DNA of 64,000 nt, taken from Scedosporium boydii. Lineage: Eukaryota; Ascomycota; Sordariomycetes; Microascales; Microascaceae. The notes under the pieces are model-generated. The model was not told the DNA's origin. It saw nothing but the letters and a program-made list of their open reading frames with translations, and searched no databases. Positions within the stretch are counted from its first letter, which is position 1. Every line of letters begins with the position of its first letter. This document shows positions 11,912-22,322 of this stretch, piece by piece. Made by a program: the position numbers and the translations under genes. The DNA lies in NCBI GenBank assembly GCA_002221725.1, contig NJFT01000032.1:186001-250000 (forward strand), in the 5' to 3' direction.

Positions 11912-14260
11912 CTAGTTATCCTCCAAGCCTTGCAACTCCCGGGCCAGTCTTTCTGCACTCGGAGCTACCTGCGAAAGTGCCAACGATTCTAGCGCCAATA
12001 TAAAGTCACCAGTGTCTTCTGAGCCATCTTTCTCAAGACACTCCTGCTCGAAGCCGGCTCTGACGGTGCAAGTAGGCCACGGACTCGTTACCAGAACCTT
12101 GAACGAGGCCCTAACATCAGCAGATGCCGTCAGGCCCAGTATCTCCCCGAGGCTGTCCAGCATGGGATCTTCAAACTCCTCGCGTTCGTAGTAGATGACG
12201 CCGTCTATGAAGCAAAAAAGGGTGACTTCCGCCGGAAGTTGTCGGATAAGCCACGAAAACAGCCGTATAAGATGCGGCAAGCTACCCATCTCTATCAGGT
12301 ATGGAGCCAACTCCGGAGGCAAAAGATGCCGCTCCCCGAAATCGTAGTCACAGAGTAGCTGGGAGATGAGACTCCGGAGCATCCTCTCGATGGTTTTGAT
12401 TTTGGTCCCGCGGCGATGAAATTCTGAGGCAGAGTTTGAGGTGTAATAGTGATCGTCGTAACTCTCCGTGTCGCAGGTCGAGTCGTCCGAGGACTGGGAG
12501 TCTCCAGGACTCAAGTGACGGCCGCAGAACCAGACTAAGCATAGATAATGCGTCTTGAGCCGAAGCATGTTCGCCAAGTTGGTGCAGAACAAAGATAGGG
12601 CTGACGTCTCCATCAATAGGCCTGAAAAGTTACCCTGTATCAGTAGCTTTGCCGACTTCGGTGTTACGATCCAATCCTGGAACAGCTTGCTGTGCACGGC
12701 TTGCTCTGTTCGGAGGCGATCTTGAAGACTCAGACGGACTTGGCCTCCTTCGATCTCCATCATGTCCTCTGTGTCTACATCTGGGATTCTCAGCATTCTC
12801 CAAAGTTCGTCCTGGTCGACCATGGGCATTCCCGTACGCGGCGCGTGTAGGCGTTGTTGTGGAGTCGGCGGTCGATCGTGGGAAGGATTGTTTGGCAAGT
12901 TCCGCAAAGATAGAGTAGGGTACATGATACTTTTCCGAACAGGAGGATGTGCTTCTAAAAAGAGGCGTGGAGAGCTTGTCAGCCCAAGCAGGTCTAGTGA
13001 AGAAGTCAGGGACATTGGTACACCTTGTATTTTCCTCTTCTCCTCGTTATGCCTGTCAATAAGTAGGTGTAGCATAGCATTGAATCCCCTCTCTACTTCT
13101 TCTACTCTATGGAGTATTGTGTAAACCCCATTGGAGATGTCCCTTTGGCCCTCGACAAGCTGCCGGTGTATCTCTTTCGTCACTCCCGAATCTTGCATCA
13201 CTGTTAGTGTCTGGCCCGTATTAGAGAGTGGTGTTGAATTACTCACATTCCTGGGTATCTCGAATATGGACCTTAACAGCTCCCTCCATCAATTTCTTGC
13301 TACTACGGGTGATGGCAACAAGGCTGTCGAGAAGATCCTTTTCGTAGTCTTTGCCGAACATGGCGGCCTTAGCACCACGTTTCACTATCAAACTCGCGGG
13401 CTCTATTAGTATTCCCTAAGTATGACACTGGCTGTGGGGAGCGTTGAGCTGGCCTCGGGACATAGAAAACCCGGATCTAGAAGAGACTCACATCCAGGGC
13501 CGGTAAAGAACCCAACGGCTCTCTCCACGGCAAGCAACACATCCACCATAAGATCAACCGCTTGTCGCGCAATCGTCTCCTCCGTCTTGAAAGTTCCAAT
13601 GAAAATCTCAACGTCCGAAAACACGTTTTCCAGATCATCGAGAGCGTCCAACGTCTGCTGGCGCACCTCGGCGTTTTTCTTCGCGGCATCAAGAACGATC
13701 AACACGGCGCCGAGCACGGGCGTGACCACATCGATCTGCGGCACGACTTTGGTTCCGGCCCGCACGGCCTCCGTGCCGTTCTCGGCTGCCCAGCGCCACA
13801 CTTTGCGGAACTTGCCTTTGGCCCCGGTTTCTTCGGTATAGTGCGTTTTTGCGGCGTTGAGCTTGTCGTAGACGGCGACCCATGATTTGGCTGGGCGGAT
13901 GTCGTATTCGGGCTTCCGGTGCGGTGCTGAGATGCCCGGAAGCTGGTTGAACTTGGCCATGGCTGTTGGAAATATCATGTCCCAGTGCTTGATAGCACTG
14001 CCAACCTTGGCCAGCTGATCAGATGGCGACGGAGCACCTGGCGCAGGGCGAGCTGCCGGGGACAAGTCTGCCGTTGGTGCTTGCAGTAGAGCATTTGCAG
14101 ACACTCCGGTGAACAGATTCACTCGACCATCGTAGCGTACTTGGCCATCACTGAACATGGCATGATACTCCGGCAAACGCGTTTGAATAAATTCAGCCTC
14201 CAAAGTATAGTTTTGGCGCTCAGGGTTTGGCAACGCCTCTGGCTGGACCATCTCAACCAT
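11912..14260 (-). CDS. Fungal STAND/NLR-like protein, degenerate P-loop
   Basis: Four exons on the minus strand: 14260-13492, 13384-13247, 13200-13024 and 12954-11912, giving 708 residues. Intron 1 carries TACTAAT about 20 bases before its acceptor; intron 2 is only 46 bases; intron 3 is 69 bases and stays open if retained. Residues about 130-260 (VVPQIDVVTPVLGAVLIVLD through VLLAVERAVGFF) match the helical N-terminal domain found in many fungal STAND proteins (DUF7708 type), followed by a coiled linker. Residues about 450-660 match the NTPase-like module of that family: LLIQGN at 464-469 where Walker A would sit, with no GxxxxGK(S/T), then SLISQLLCDYDF and a Walker B-like LFCFIDG at 606-612. 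No ankyrin, TPR or WD repeats follow. Relatives are studied as heterokaryon-incompatibility and innate-immunity type receptors, but the function here is unknown. The start is uncertain: see the stop codon just upstream. Confidence 0.8.
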
Positions 14261-15172
14261 CCGAGCAGAGTGCTTGTTGAACAAGGACGTAAAAGAATTA
14301 TCCGACGACAGGATGAACTTGGCTTTAAGCTAGCTTGACATCCGGTCTAAGAATTAGGAGACATATCTCACAATGGGTCACCGATCCATCCCGTAAGTCG
14401 AGCAGAGTTGAGCAGGGAAGGATGCCTGACCTATGAGGAGAGAAGAAGGAGGAGAGAGCATTGCAAAGAATCTGCGCTGGAGAGCATAAGTACACATGTT
14501 GGGTGTGCCAGGCTTGCAGGAACGACATGCAATGCTACCCGGCCAGCCTGCTCCATTGAGCCAAACTAGTTCACAGCGTCGAACCCTCATCCTTGTGGCT
14601 TGGACAGTGTAATCCCGTTCCGTGTAACGCAGAGAGCCTTGCCTACAGAAAAGCCTCAATTTCTTCACATCTACCTCAGTAGTTAGCCGTCGATGCACAT
14701 ATATTCGTCACCCCGTAAGCAGCTAGAACGCCACATGCGAGCCTGCCCTATTCGATTGGATTCGAGAGGGACGCCAAGAACAGATAGAAACCAATCGCGA
14801 ATCCTGGGATATGCTGTGATTATGCAGAGTAATAGTATTTGTCCAGGATACGAGCATGCGAAAACGGCGTCTGTGAACTGTGCTGTCTCACTCATCCCCG
14901 CTCCGTCCGCCCGTTCTAATAACATATCCTCATTCCCGGAGCATCTTCATTTTTAAGTCCCAGTCGTCTGTGGCTCCCTCTTCTCTCTATCCAATCTTGT
15001 AGTTCTTGAAAGCTTTGAATTGTCATACCGCCCCATAGTGAAAGGATGGGAAGCGCCGGCCAAGGTCCGCACCAGCGGCAAATTGAGGAGCGAGAGCTAT
15101 TTATTTAACGAGAGCTACGCCCAGAATGATGAGCAAGCTCCAGCTCTGCATGAGGACGGTTCTGATAATGAA
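14261..15172. other. Divergent intergenic region, STAND-like and AAA+ genes
   Basis: This serves as the 5' region of two divergent genes. The minus-strand frame of the STAND-like gene stays open from 14260 back to a TAG at about 14334. The plus-strand frame of the AAA+ gene stays open from 15173 back to a TAA at 14954. Both first exons may therefore be longer than annotated, or be preceded by a small spliced exon. No RNA gene or repeat is seen. Confidence 0.4.
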
Positions 15173-18100
15173 ATGGGCGAAGCGCAAATTGACGCAAGCG
15201 GCTCCCTCAACACACGAGAAGAAGAGCCCGTGAATGACACTGATCGAAATCCGATGTCACAAAAGAGTGGCCTTGAAGAAGATGCCCCGGCCCAAGCCGG
15301 CGTAAAGCCCCCGCCAGAGGACGATATACGTCTGCTCGAAGAGATCACAGCACTACGTGAACGGCTCTTCGACCTCGAGCGACAAGCTCGACCAAAACTA
15401 AACCCCGCCTCTCTCGAAACGGACTGGAAGCGCGACCTGGACAAGCTCGGACCAGGGGAGGCAGCACTATCGTGGAAAAAGGGGATGCAGCAACGAAGAG
15501 TGGCACTTCTCCTGGACAACGCGACGTATACAGAGGGGAGGAGCTGGCTTCGAAGGATCGAGGTGGAAGTGGATCGCCGAATCAAGGAGGATCTGGAGTA
15601 CAATACGAAACTCCTAAAGCTACGGAAGGAGTGGGAGAGGAAGAATAGTATTTCGAGGAAGATAGCGCAGGCGCAGCGTGAAGGAAAGGAGCTTGATATT
15701 GACGAAAGTGATGCGGATAGTCATGGCCTCGGGGACGACTCTGATACTTCGGAGGCGGCGTCGGAGTTCTATGGGGACCGACAACGGTTGCTTCAGAGGA
15801 ACTACGAGTACGAAAAGAAGGCTCTCGAGGTGAATTACAAAATGAGGAAGAAGAGGCAGGCACGGAGAATGGAGTCACGCAGAGCGCGTCGGCCAGCAGA
15901 GTCGAGTTCGAGGCCATTGGCAGATACGGTTGGCTCGGCCTCTTCCATACACCAGCCCAAGCCCTCGCGGATACCGACGCAAGACCCATTCGCGAGTCTG
16001 CGGGCAAACAAACCCGAAGCACCCGTGAACTCTCAGTTTCCTAGTTCTCCGAGTCCCATGGAAACAGATCCGAAGCCCGGAGCCACGCGTCGCGGCAGGA
16101 CAGGCCAGAAACCTGGAATCTTTGCTCAGCCGTCGGCTCTCTCACAGGCACAGCATCTAGTGTGGGAAAACTTCAAATACACCGTCGATACTCCGGAATG
16201 GGAGGCTTGCGCCGTCGATATCCTGATCGGAGAGCCGGTTATTAATTTCGATAACCGGAGAAGAAATATGCCCATCACCAGACGCGCGGGCGAAAAGCGA
16301 AAGCTCGACCATAGAGAGACCGAGAGGGGTCAAAACGAGGACGTGGTAGATAACAGAGATGCAGCTATACCGCCTACATCGCCATCTTGGGTTCCGGAAC
16401 GCATCCGCATCCACTCTCGGCAGCTTATTCAAATTCTTGCAGAGGTTCACGGCGCCTTTTTGGCCACGCCACCCCCGACACTTACTCTATTGAGACCTTT
16501 TAGGAGCCTCGTACACTATGAGCAGGCTATAAAAGAATGGCGGAAAAGGATAGAAATGGATCATCCCAAGTCGCGGTTTTCCGAATCGAATCCGGATAGT
16601 GGTGCATCGAGCTCGTCAGAGACCTCAGAGTCGGAAACCGAGCTTGAATTCAAGAGAAACAATTCCCAACAAATGATGCGCATCCCTAGCGGTGAAAACC
16701 TCCAAAAAGAGATAGACGACTCTGACGGTGAAAGCACCTCTGAGGACGGCGGTTCTGGAGGCGAGGACGGCGGCATACATTCTCGCGTTGCCTACGAACA
16801 CCTGGGAGTGCTGTTAGACATCATGGACAACAATATTTTGCAGAGGAACCGCTACCTAGAGAGCGATGCCTGCAAGAAGGTTGTCTTTACCGACCTATGG
16901 TATTTGTTCCAACCAGGAACTCACTGCATCGCGCTAGGCGATAAGCAGGCCTACAGAGTTCTGAGCTTGGAGAGCGTTGGACATCGGGCTATCGATCCGT
17001 TCCGCAAGTGGCAGTCCGGCGGCGACGGAGAGGCGTCAATCATCATAAAATGCGTGTCTCTGGATTTTGACGGCAAGTTTCTCGGGCCTGTTTCTAGCAC
17101 CTTCAGGATCCTCAAGTTCGAACGCGAGAGAGACGTCACCACGCTTGACATCTACCCTTTACGATTCTATAGTGCGACGACATCAGAGGCCCGAGGAGCG
17201 GGGACTGCGGGCGGAGAACCCGAGAATCACGCAACGAGACTATGGAATGCTCTTGTTGAACGCGGGAAGAAGTTCCTCGAGGTATCCGCTAACAACCTCG
17301 CAGCCGTCAAGCCGCTGCACTACTTCGGACCAGTCATTGAAACGCTAGACGAAGTCGAAAGCCAGGTGGTCGTGGACTTCGAGGCGGCTTTTGCGATAGA
17401 GGAGCACATCAAGAAACGTTGGAAACCCGAGTTGGAAAACCTGATCAGCGATGGGGGAGAAGTGCCGAAGCCACAACTCTGCAGTGCGGAATGTTGTGCT
17501 ATGGAGAACATCCACGACGATTCATTCGTGGAGAGGAAGCGAAACGAAGAGTTCCTGAGCCGCCTTCTCCCGGAATCCTCGGAGGAGATGCCCTCGATAA
17601 TGATCATGCCGAGGGAGCTGGATCTAGACGCTCCGGAGAAGGGATTGTCGGAGGATGATCTCGTCATTATGCCCTACCGCGTATTCGGTTTCATCCTTCG
17701 AAGTCGGAAATGGGGTAAGCATAACTCAAAGCAACTTCAAAGACCCCCAATGCTAAACATATCTAATTTACCAAAAGCCAAACTGGACATCGACCATCTC
17801 ACCGACATTCGACCACTTGATGACGATGACTTGGGCTGTAGTGATACGAAGAATGATGAAGTGCCAGTAACAGCGTTCGATCGACTCGTCCTCCCCGCTG
17901 GACACAAGCGCATCATCCTCTCGCTCATCACCCAACACTTCCGTTGTAAAGAATTGGCAAAGACTTGGAACGCACACAATGACGTGGTAAGAGGAAAGGG
18001 TTAGTCGCTCACATCTTGACTCTTGCTGGCTCCTACTAGTCGATATTGATATCAAGGGTATAATGTTGTAGGCAAAGGGTTGATCTTGCTCCTTCACGGC

Positions 18101-19618
18101 GCCCCCGGAGTCGGGAAAACTACTACGGCAGGTAAGTTTCAGAGATTCAATTGAAAGGCATACCGAAGACATGTACTGACGCCTCAATTAGAGGGTGTGG
18201 CAGAAAAGTTCAAGAGGCCTCTCTTCCAACTCACCTGTGGTACGTATCATGGTTTCAACCATGCTCCTACCTAGCCTAGCTGCTGGTGCAACTGACTGAA
18301 ATTACCAAGGCGACCTAGGCACGACGGCAAAGGAGGTCGAGGCTGCTTTGGAGACAAATTTCGCCCTGGCAAGCCGATGGGGATGTATCCTACTCTTGGA
18401 TGAGGCCGATGTTTTCCTCGCACAGCGAACCAAAGAAGACTTTCAGAGGAATGGTCTCGTAGCTGGTAAGTTGAGCAGCACCCCAAGACTTACCATACAG
18501 TTAGGCCGCCATACTTACTCGCGATGTGGATTTTAGTTTTCTTGCGGGTTCTGGAGTACTACTCTGGAATCCTCTTCCTCACCACCAACCGTGTCGGTGA
18601 TTTTGACGAGGCATTCGCATCCCGGATACACGTCTCTCTGTATTACCCAGAGCTCGACAAAGAGAGCACCCTGGAAGTGTTCAAGCTCAACCTCCAGCTC
18701 ATCCGACACCACTTCCACGAGCGGGACAGGAAGTTCCTCCCCGACGAAATGGGCATAGGCGCCTTCGCGCAGAAATACTGGGACGAGAACCCCTTCGACC
18801 ACTGGAACGGGCGACAGATACGGAACGCGTGCCATACCGCCCTGGCGCTCGCCGAATACGAGGCGCAAGGCGGGGGCATCGAGACGTCCGTGAAGGCAAA
18901 CGCCGACGTCGAGCTCAAGGTTTCGCATTTCGAAACCGTCGCGGCCGCTTATCTTGAGTTCGCGAGGTACATGAAGGACATATACGGGACTCATACGGCG
19001 CGTCGTGCTAAGGAGGCGGGGCTGCGTGCGATGTGGGTGAATGAGAAGGGCCAGGTGATGGGAAGCTTGGGCCCGAAAGAAGCTGCGGGCTTGAAACTTA
19101 GTACCAGCAAATCCCGCTACAAAATGCGGTCGCAGGGGAGATACCCTGGTGTCGAGCCATGGCAGACTCCGACCCCAGGCGATCTAGATCCACAACCGCC
19201 TCGGAGACAAGGAGGAGGAAATCAAGGGTATGAACACGGCCCGGGTTCGGGGCCAGGACTGCCCCGACAACCGTCGCCGGCTTTCGGACATGGAAGCGCT
19301 TCTCAGGAGTACCTTATGAACCCTGGCCAACCGTGGCAGCAACGACACTCACAGCAAAACCTACAGTGGGAGGTCCCTGCTGTTCCCATAGACAGGGGCC
19401 AGCATGAGTACACAGTTGGGCAAGAGCAGTACGGAGCTTATGGCCGGCGTGAAGAGTCGCATGGCGTAGTCCTACACGAGCCTCAATTTCCACAAACTCG
19501 TTTTGCGAACCAGGGGGCAGGTCTATCCGTTTCTCAAGCCGAGGCCTCATCGCGCGGAGGCCAAACATATAGACAAGGCGGTGAATTTCCATCCGATATA
19601 GGAAATCGGCAAACTTAG
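15173..19618 (+). CDS. Large AAA+ ATPase, fungal DUF7025-type architecture
   Basis: Six exons: 15173-17714, 17778-17999, 18072-18131, 18192-18239, 18310-18465 and 18537-19618, giving 1369 residues. All junctions keep frame and rebuild the AAA core. The N-terminal half is acidic, Ser-rich and coiled; the middle (about 16800-17650) carries the conserved region that precedes the ATPase in this fungal family (YLFQPGTHCIALG, IYPLRFY). The ATPase core has Walker A GAPGVGKTT, Walker B ILLLDEADVF and sensor region ILFLTTNRVGDFDEAFASRIH with the Arg finger. The last 200 residues are Gln/Pro/Gly-rich and probably disordered. The family is a large, lineage-expanded set in Sordariomycetes with mostly unknown substrates. 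The first in-frame ATG is used, but the frame is open and coding-like for at least 50 codons upstream, so the true N terminus may lie in a spliced upstream exon. Confidence 0.88.
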
Positions 19619-20175
19619 GTAGAAGCGAATAATTCCAGAGTGCGAGACCAACTCGAAAAGGACAACGCATTTACTGGGCTTAGGAGGTATGTTGCTGGGA
19701 AGTCGCAGATGTCTACTGAGGCTAAACCATCCATCCTCGGTCGTATGCCTTAGTTCTTCAGTAGTTAATTCAAGTAACAATCCAAACCTCACCTGTATAC
19801 TCACCACAGCTTCCAAAGCTTATCAGTATGGGGGAGCCATTAAGCTATTGCCACTTAGGCATCTTATCCCGATCAGTTCGCAACTCACTCCAGAAAAGCG
19901 TCAAGTTCTGAAGGCTCTTATAAGCAGCAGTCCATAACCCCGAGTGCTAAATATCGGTGCGGTAATATTCTTAAATCCGGTCTACTCTACGCCTAAATAC
20001 ATGGCACACAGCGCAACCTCACTTCGTAAATGCTAACCGCCAAAGTCGCTTCCTTGCAAACCCCTCGCAATCTCGCCTCAACTTCACACGGCTTGTAAAT
20101 TCCCGGCCCAAGTTTTACAAAGCGCGTAAATCGTTCGGTGCCCGTGGTGCAGGGCACCAGAATGGCAGCCGCAAC
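19619..20175. other. Intergenic, AAA+ gene to RAD57
   Basis: This is the 3' end of the AAA+ gene and the promoter of RAD57, both on the plus strand. It is A/T-richer than its neighbours. No further gene, RNA or repeat is evident. Confidence 0.45.
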
Positions 20176-21618
20176 ATGACAGATATCCTCCACGTACTCC
20201 CAGACTTCCCCGCCGCCCAGTTCTCCAAGCTTCTCCAGGTCCTCGACACTCACGGCATCACGACTACGGACCTCCTCACACTAGACGCGTCAGATTTGGG
20301 CAGTCGGACTAAGTTATCGGTTCTTGACCTAAAGCGCTTATCTGCTGCTGTTCTTGACGCATTACATCGGGACCTATCAGTGCTACCAGCCCGGAATGAC
20401 CCAGAAGAGTCGTCAGCCCCAGCACCGAGTTCCTCGTCTAAGAAGAGTTTCTCGTCTAAGAAGTCATTGGGTGAATTGTGCAATACTTGGTCTACAATCA
20501 GCACTCTAGATGACACTATTGACGCTGCCTTGGGCGGCGGCGTGCCCACGGGCTACATCACCGAGATAACAGGAGAGAGCGGCACTGGCAAAACCCAATT
20601 CCTCCTCTCACTCCTCCTCGCCGTGCAGCTTCCTCCTCCCCACGGCCTCTCACGCCCAGCATTATACATCTCTACAGAGTCCCCCCTCTCAACCCAACGC
20701 TTATCACAGATGCTCTCCTCGAACCCGTTCTTCAAGACCCTCGATCCCAAGGATAGACCAACATTGGACAACATCGTCAGCACCATCACCCCCGACTTAG
20801 AGTCCCAGGACCACATTCTTCAATTCCAAGTGCCCGTGGAAGTCGAGCGCCGCAACGTCGGCTTGATAGTCCTCGACTCGGTGGCTGCCAACTACCGCGC
20901 GGAATTTGATCGCGGCGGCGCGAAGGCCTCTTCTTCTCGATCCGCCTCCCACGGCTCTAACATGGGCGCGAGGAGTAACGAGTTGATCCGGCTGGGCACC
21001 CAGTTGAGGGAGTTGGCGCGGAAGCACAACTTGGCCGTCGTGGTTGCGAATCAAGTGGGTGATCGCATCACTACGTACATACCACTGCCCGGTGGCCCGC
21101 CGAGTAGTAGCTTCGAGGTACCGACGCAGGAGAGTCCACTTGCATCGCGGGCTGGGCATGCAGTCGCCCTTGATGACTCTCAGGAGCCACCGTCCGAGAC
21201 ACCGTCTGAGCCAGTGATGGACCCTACGTTTCTGCTCGACTTCCAGCAGCGGTGGTTTACGGGTTGGGGAGACGATCTTTTTGCGGACTACCCACTCAAG
21301 ACGCCGAGCCTGGGTTTGGTGTGGTCTACGCAGATTGCTTGCAGGATTGCTCTGTTGAAGAAGCCTCTATATGGCATGCTAAGGCTCGTGGAGGAAGGGG
21401 AGGAAGAAGAAGGAGAGAAATCTCCAGAAGAAAGAAAAGCAGAGGAAGATAGGAATATACTCTTTCAGACACAAATAGGGTGGAAGAGGTGGATGAAGGT
21501 TGTGTTTGCGCCGCATGCGCCGGAATCGGGTGAAGGATTCAAAACAGCTGTGAGGTTTGATGTTACGATGGGAGGATTGAAGGCTTTGGTGGGCGCAGAG
21601 GCGGATGATGGTTTCTAG
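20176..21618 (+). CDS. rad57: DNA repair protein Rad57 (RecA/Rad51 paralogue)
   Basis: Single exon, 480 residues, starting MTDILHVLPDFP. An N-terminal helix-hairpin-like region (about 10-65) comes before the RecA-type ATPase core. Walker A is GESGTGKT at about 132-139 and the Walker B-like strand is VGLIVLDSVAA at about 221-231. The conserved LRELARKHNLAVVVANQV follows. The order and the spacing between core motifs fit Rad57/XRCC3-type Rad51 paralogues rather than Rad51 itself. Rad57 works with Rad55 as a mediator that helps Rad51 load on single-stranded DNA during homologous recombination in the nucleus. Acidic Glu/Lys stretches (about 415-435) and a Ser/Lys-rich linker (about 78-98) look like lineage-specific inserts. 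The product is about the size of yeast Rad57 (460 residues). Confidence 0.9.
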   Translation: MTDILHVLPDFPAAQFSKLLQVLDTHGITTTDLLTLDASDLGSRTKLSVLDLKRLSAAVLDALHRDLSVLPARNDPEESSAPAPSSSSKKSFSSKKSLGELCNTWSTISTLDDTIDAALGGGVPTGYITEITGESGTGKTQFLLSLLLAVQLPPPHGLSRPALYISTESPLSTQRLSQMLSSNPFFKTLDPKDRPTLDNIVSTITPDLESQDHILQFQVPVEVERRNVGLIVLDSVAANYRAEFDRGGAKASSSRSASHGSNMGARSNELIRLGTQLRELARKHNLAVVVANQVGDRITTYIPLPGGPPSSSFEVPTQESPLASRAGHAVALDDSQEPPSETPSEPVMDPTFLLDFQQRWFTGWGDDLFADYPLKTPSLGLVWSTQIACRIALLKKPLYGMLRLVEEGEEEEGEKSPEERKAEEDRNILFQTQIGWKRWMKVVFAPHAPESGEGFKTAVRFDVTMGGLKALVGAEADDGF

Positions 21619-21845
21619 GTTAATGATTACGGTGAATGGTGTTTGGAACGGCGTCATGCTTCTTTTTGAGACACTCTTGGTTGGTTTATTCGAAGATGCC
21701 TGGATAGGATATGGGTAGCCATGCGAATTATTACACAATTTCTTGATCCAAAAAATAGATAAAACACTCAATGGTTGCGTTGAATCTCTATATTTAGGGT
21801 CTTGACACCGGAAGTGAAGAAAAAAGAGAAGAAGCCCCCAAAAAG

Positions 21846-21849
21846 AAAA
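21846..21849 (-). terminator. Pol III terminator of tRNA-Val
   Basis: On the minus strand a run of four T begins five bases after the discriminator base, followed one base later by a second T run (21840-21844). This is the usual RNA polymerase III stop signal. Confidence 0.7.
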
Positions 21850-21853
21850 CTGA

Positions 21854-21943
21854 TGATTCGGCCCGGGCTCGATCCGGGGACCTCTTGTGTCCAGCACCTT
21901 GTGGATGTTAGACAAGCGTGATAACCAACTACACCACCGAACC
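21854..21943 (-). tRNA. tRNA-Val, anticodon AAC, with a 16-base intron
   Basis: On the minus strand the sequence folds as a full cloverleaf. The acceptor arm is GGTTCGG with CCGAATC, with discriminator A. The D arm has GTG/CAC with loop TAGTTGGTTAT. The anticodon stem is CTTGT with ACAAG and the loop is CTAACAC once a 16-base intron directly after the base 3' of the anticodon is removed. The T arm is CCCGG/CCGGG with loop ATCGAGC. Anticodon AAC reads Val codons GTT, GTC and GTA through inosine. The internal B box carries A at T-loop position 54, a mild departure from the usual GGTTCGA. Intron position 37/38 is the standard site for eukaryotic tRNA splicing. Confidence 0.93.
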
Positions 21944-22322
21944 AATTGATTTGCTTGATTATGTACTTGGTAGGTTGGATTGAGGATCCTCCGGTGAGAC
22001 GCTGTTCTCCGCTGTTCTCCGCTGTCTTGCGCCAGGACGATATATTCTAATAAGCGATATTTGTAATTGGCGAATCCCACCCACATGCTGATGCGCTTCT
22101 CCGCGACTTCTGCATTCACCGCCTGCCAAATTCATCGCCACATCTACACTTCTCGCGGGGACCGCGGCAGAATCCAATAATTTTTGCCTGTCCCGCCTCT
22201 CGATCTTCCCACTTGCAAAGCTCCGTCATCCCGCCGTCCAAATTTCAACAATCCGGACAACCGACATCTGGAAACGAACCAAAAAAAGAAAAAAAAAGCA
22301 TGCACAAACACCGAACCCCGTT

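Larger units (their letters stand above)
21619..22322. other. Intergenic region carrying the tRNA-Val gene
   Basis: This lies between the RAD57 stop and the RPC2 start. The only gene found is the minus-strand tRNA at 21854-21943. Short A-rich runs lie just before the RPC2 start (about 22279-22297). Nothing else is supported. Confidence 0.5.
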
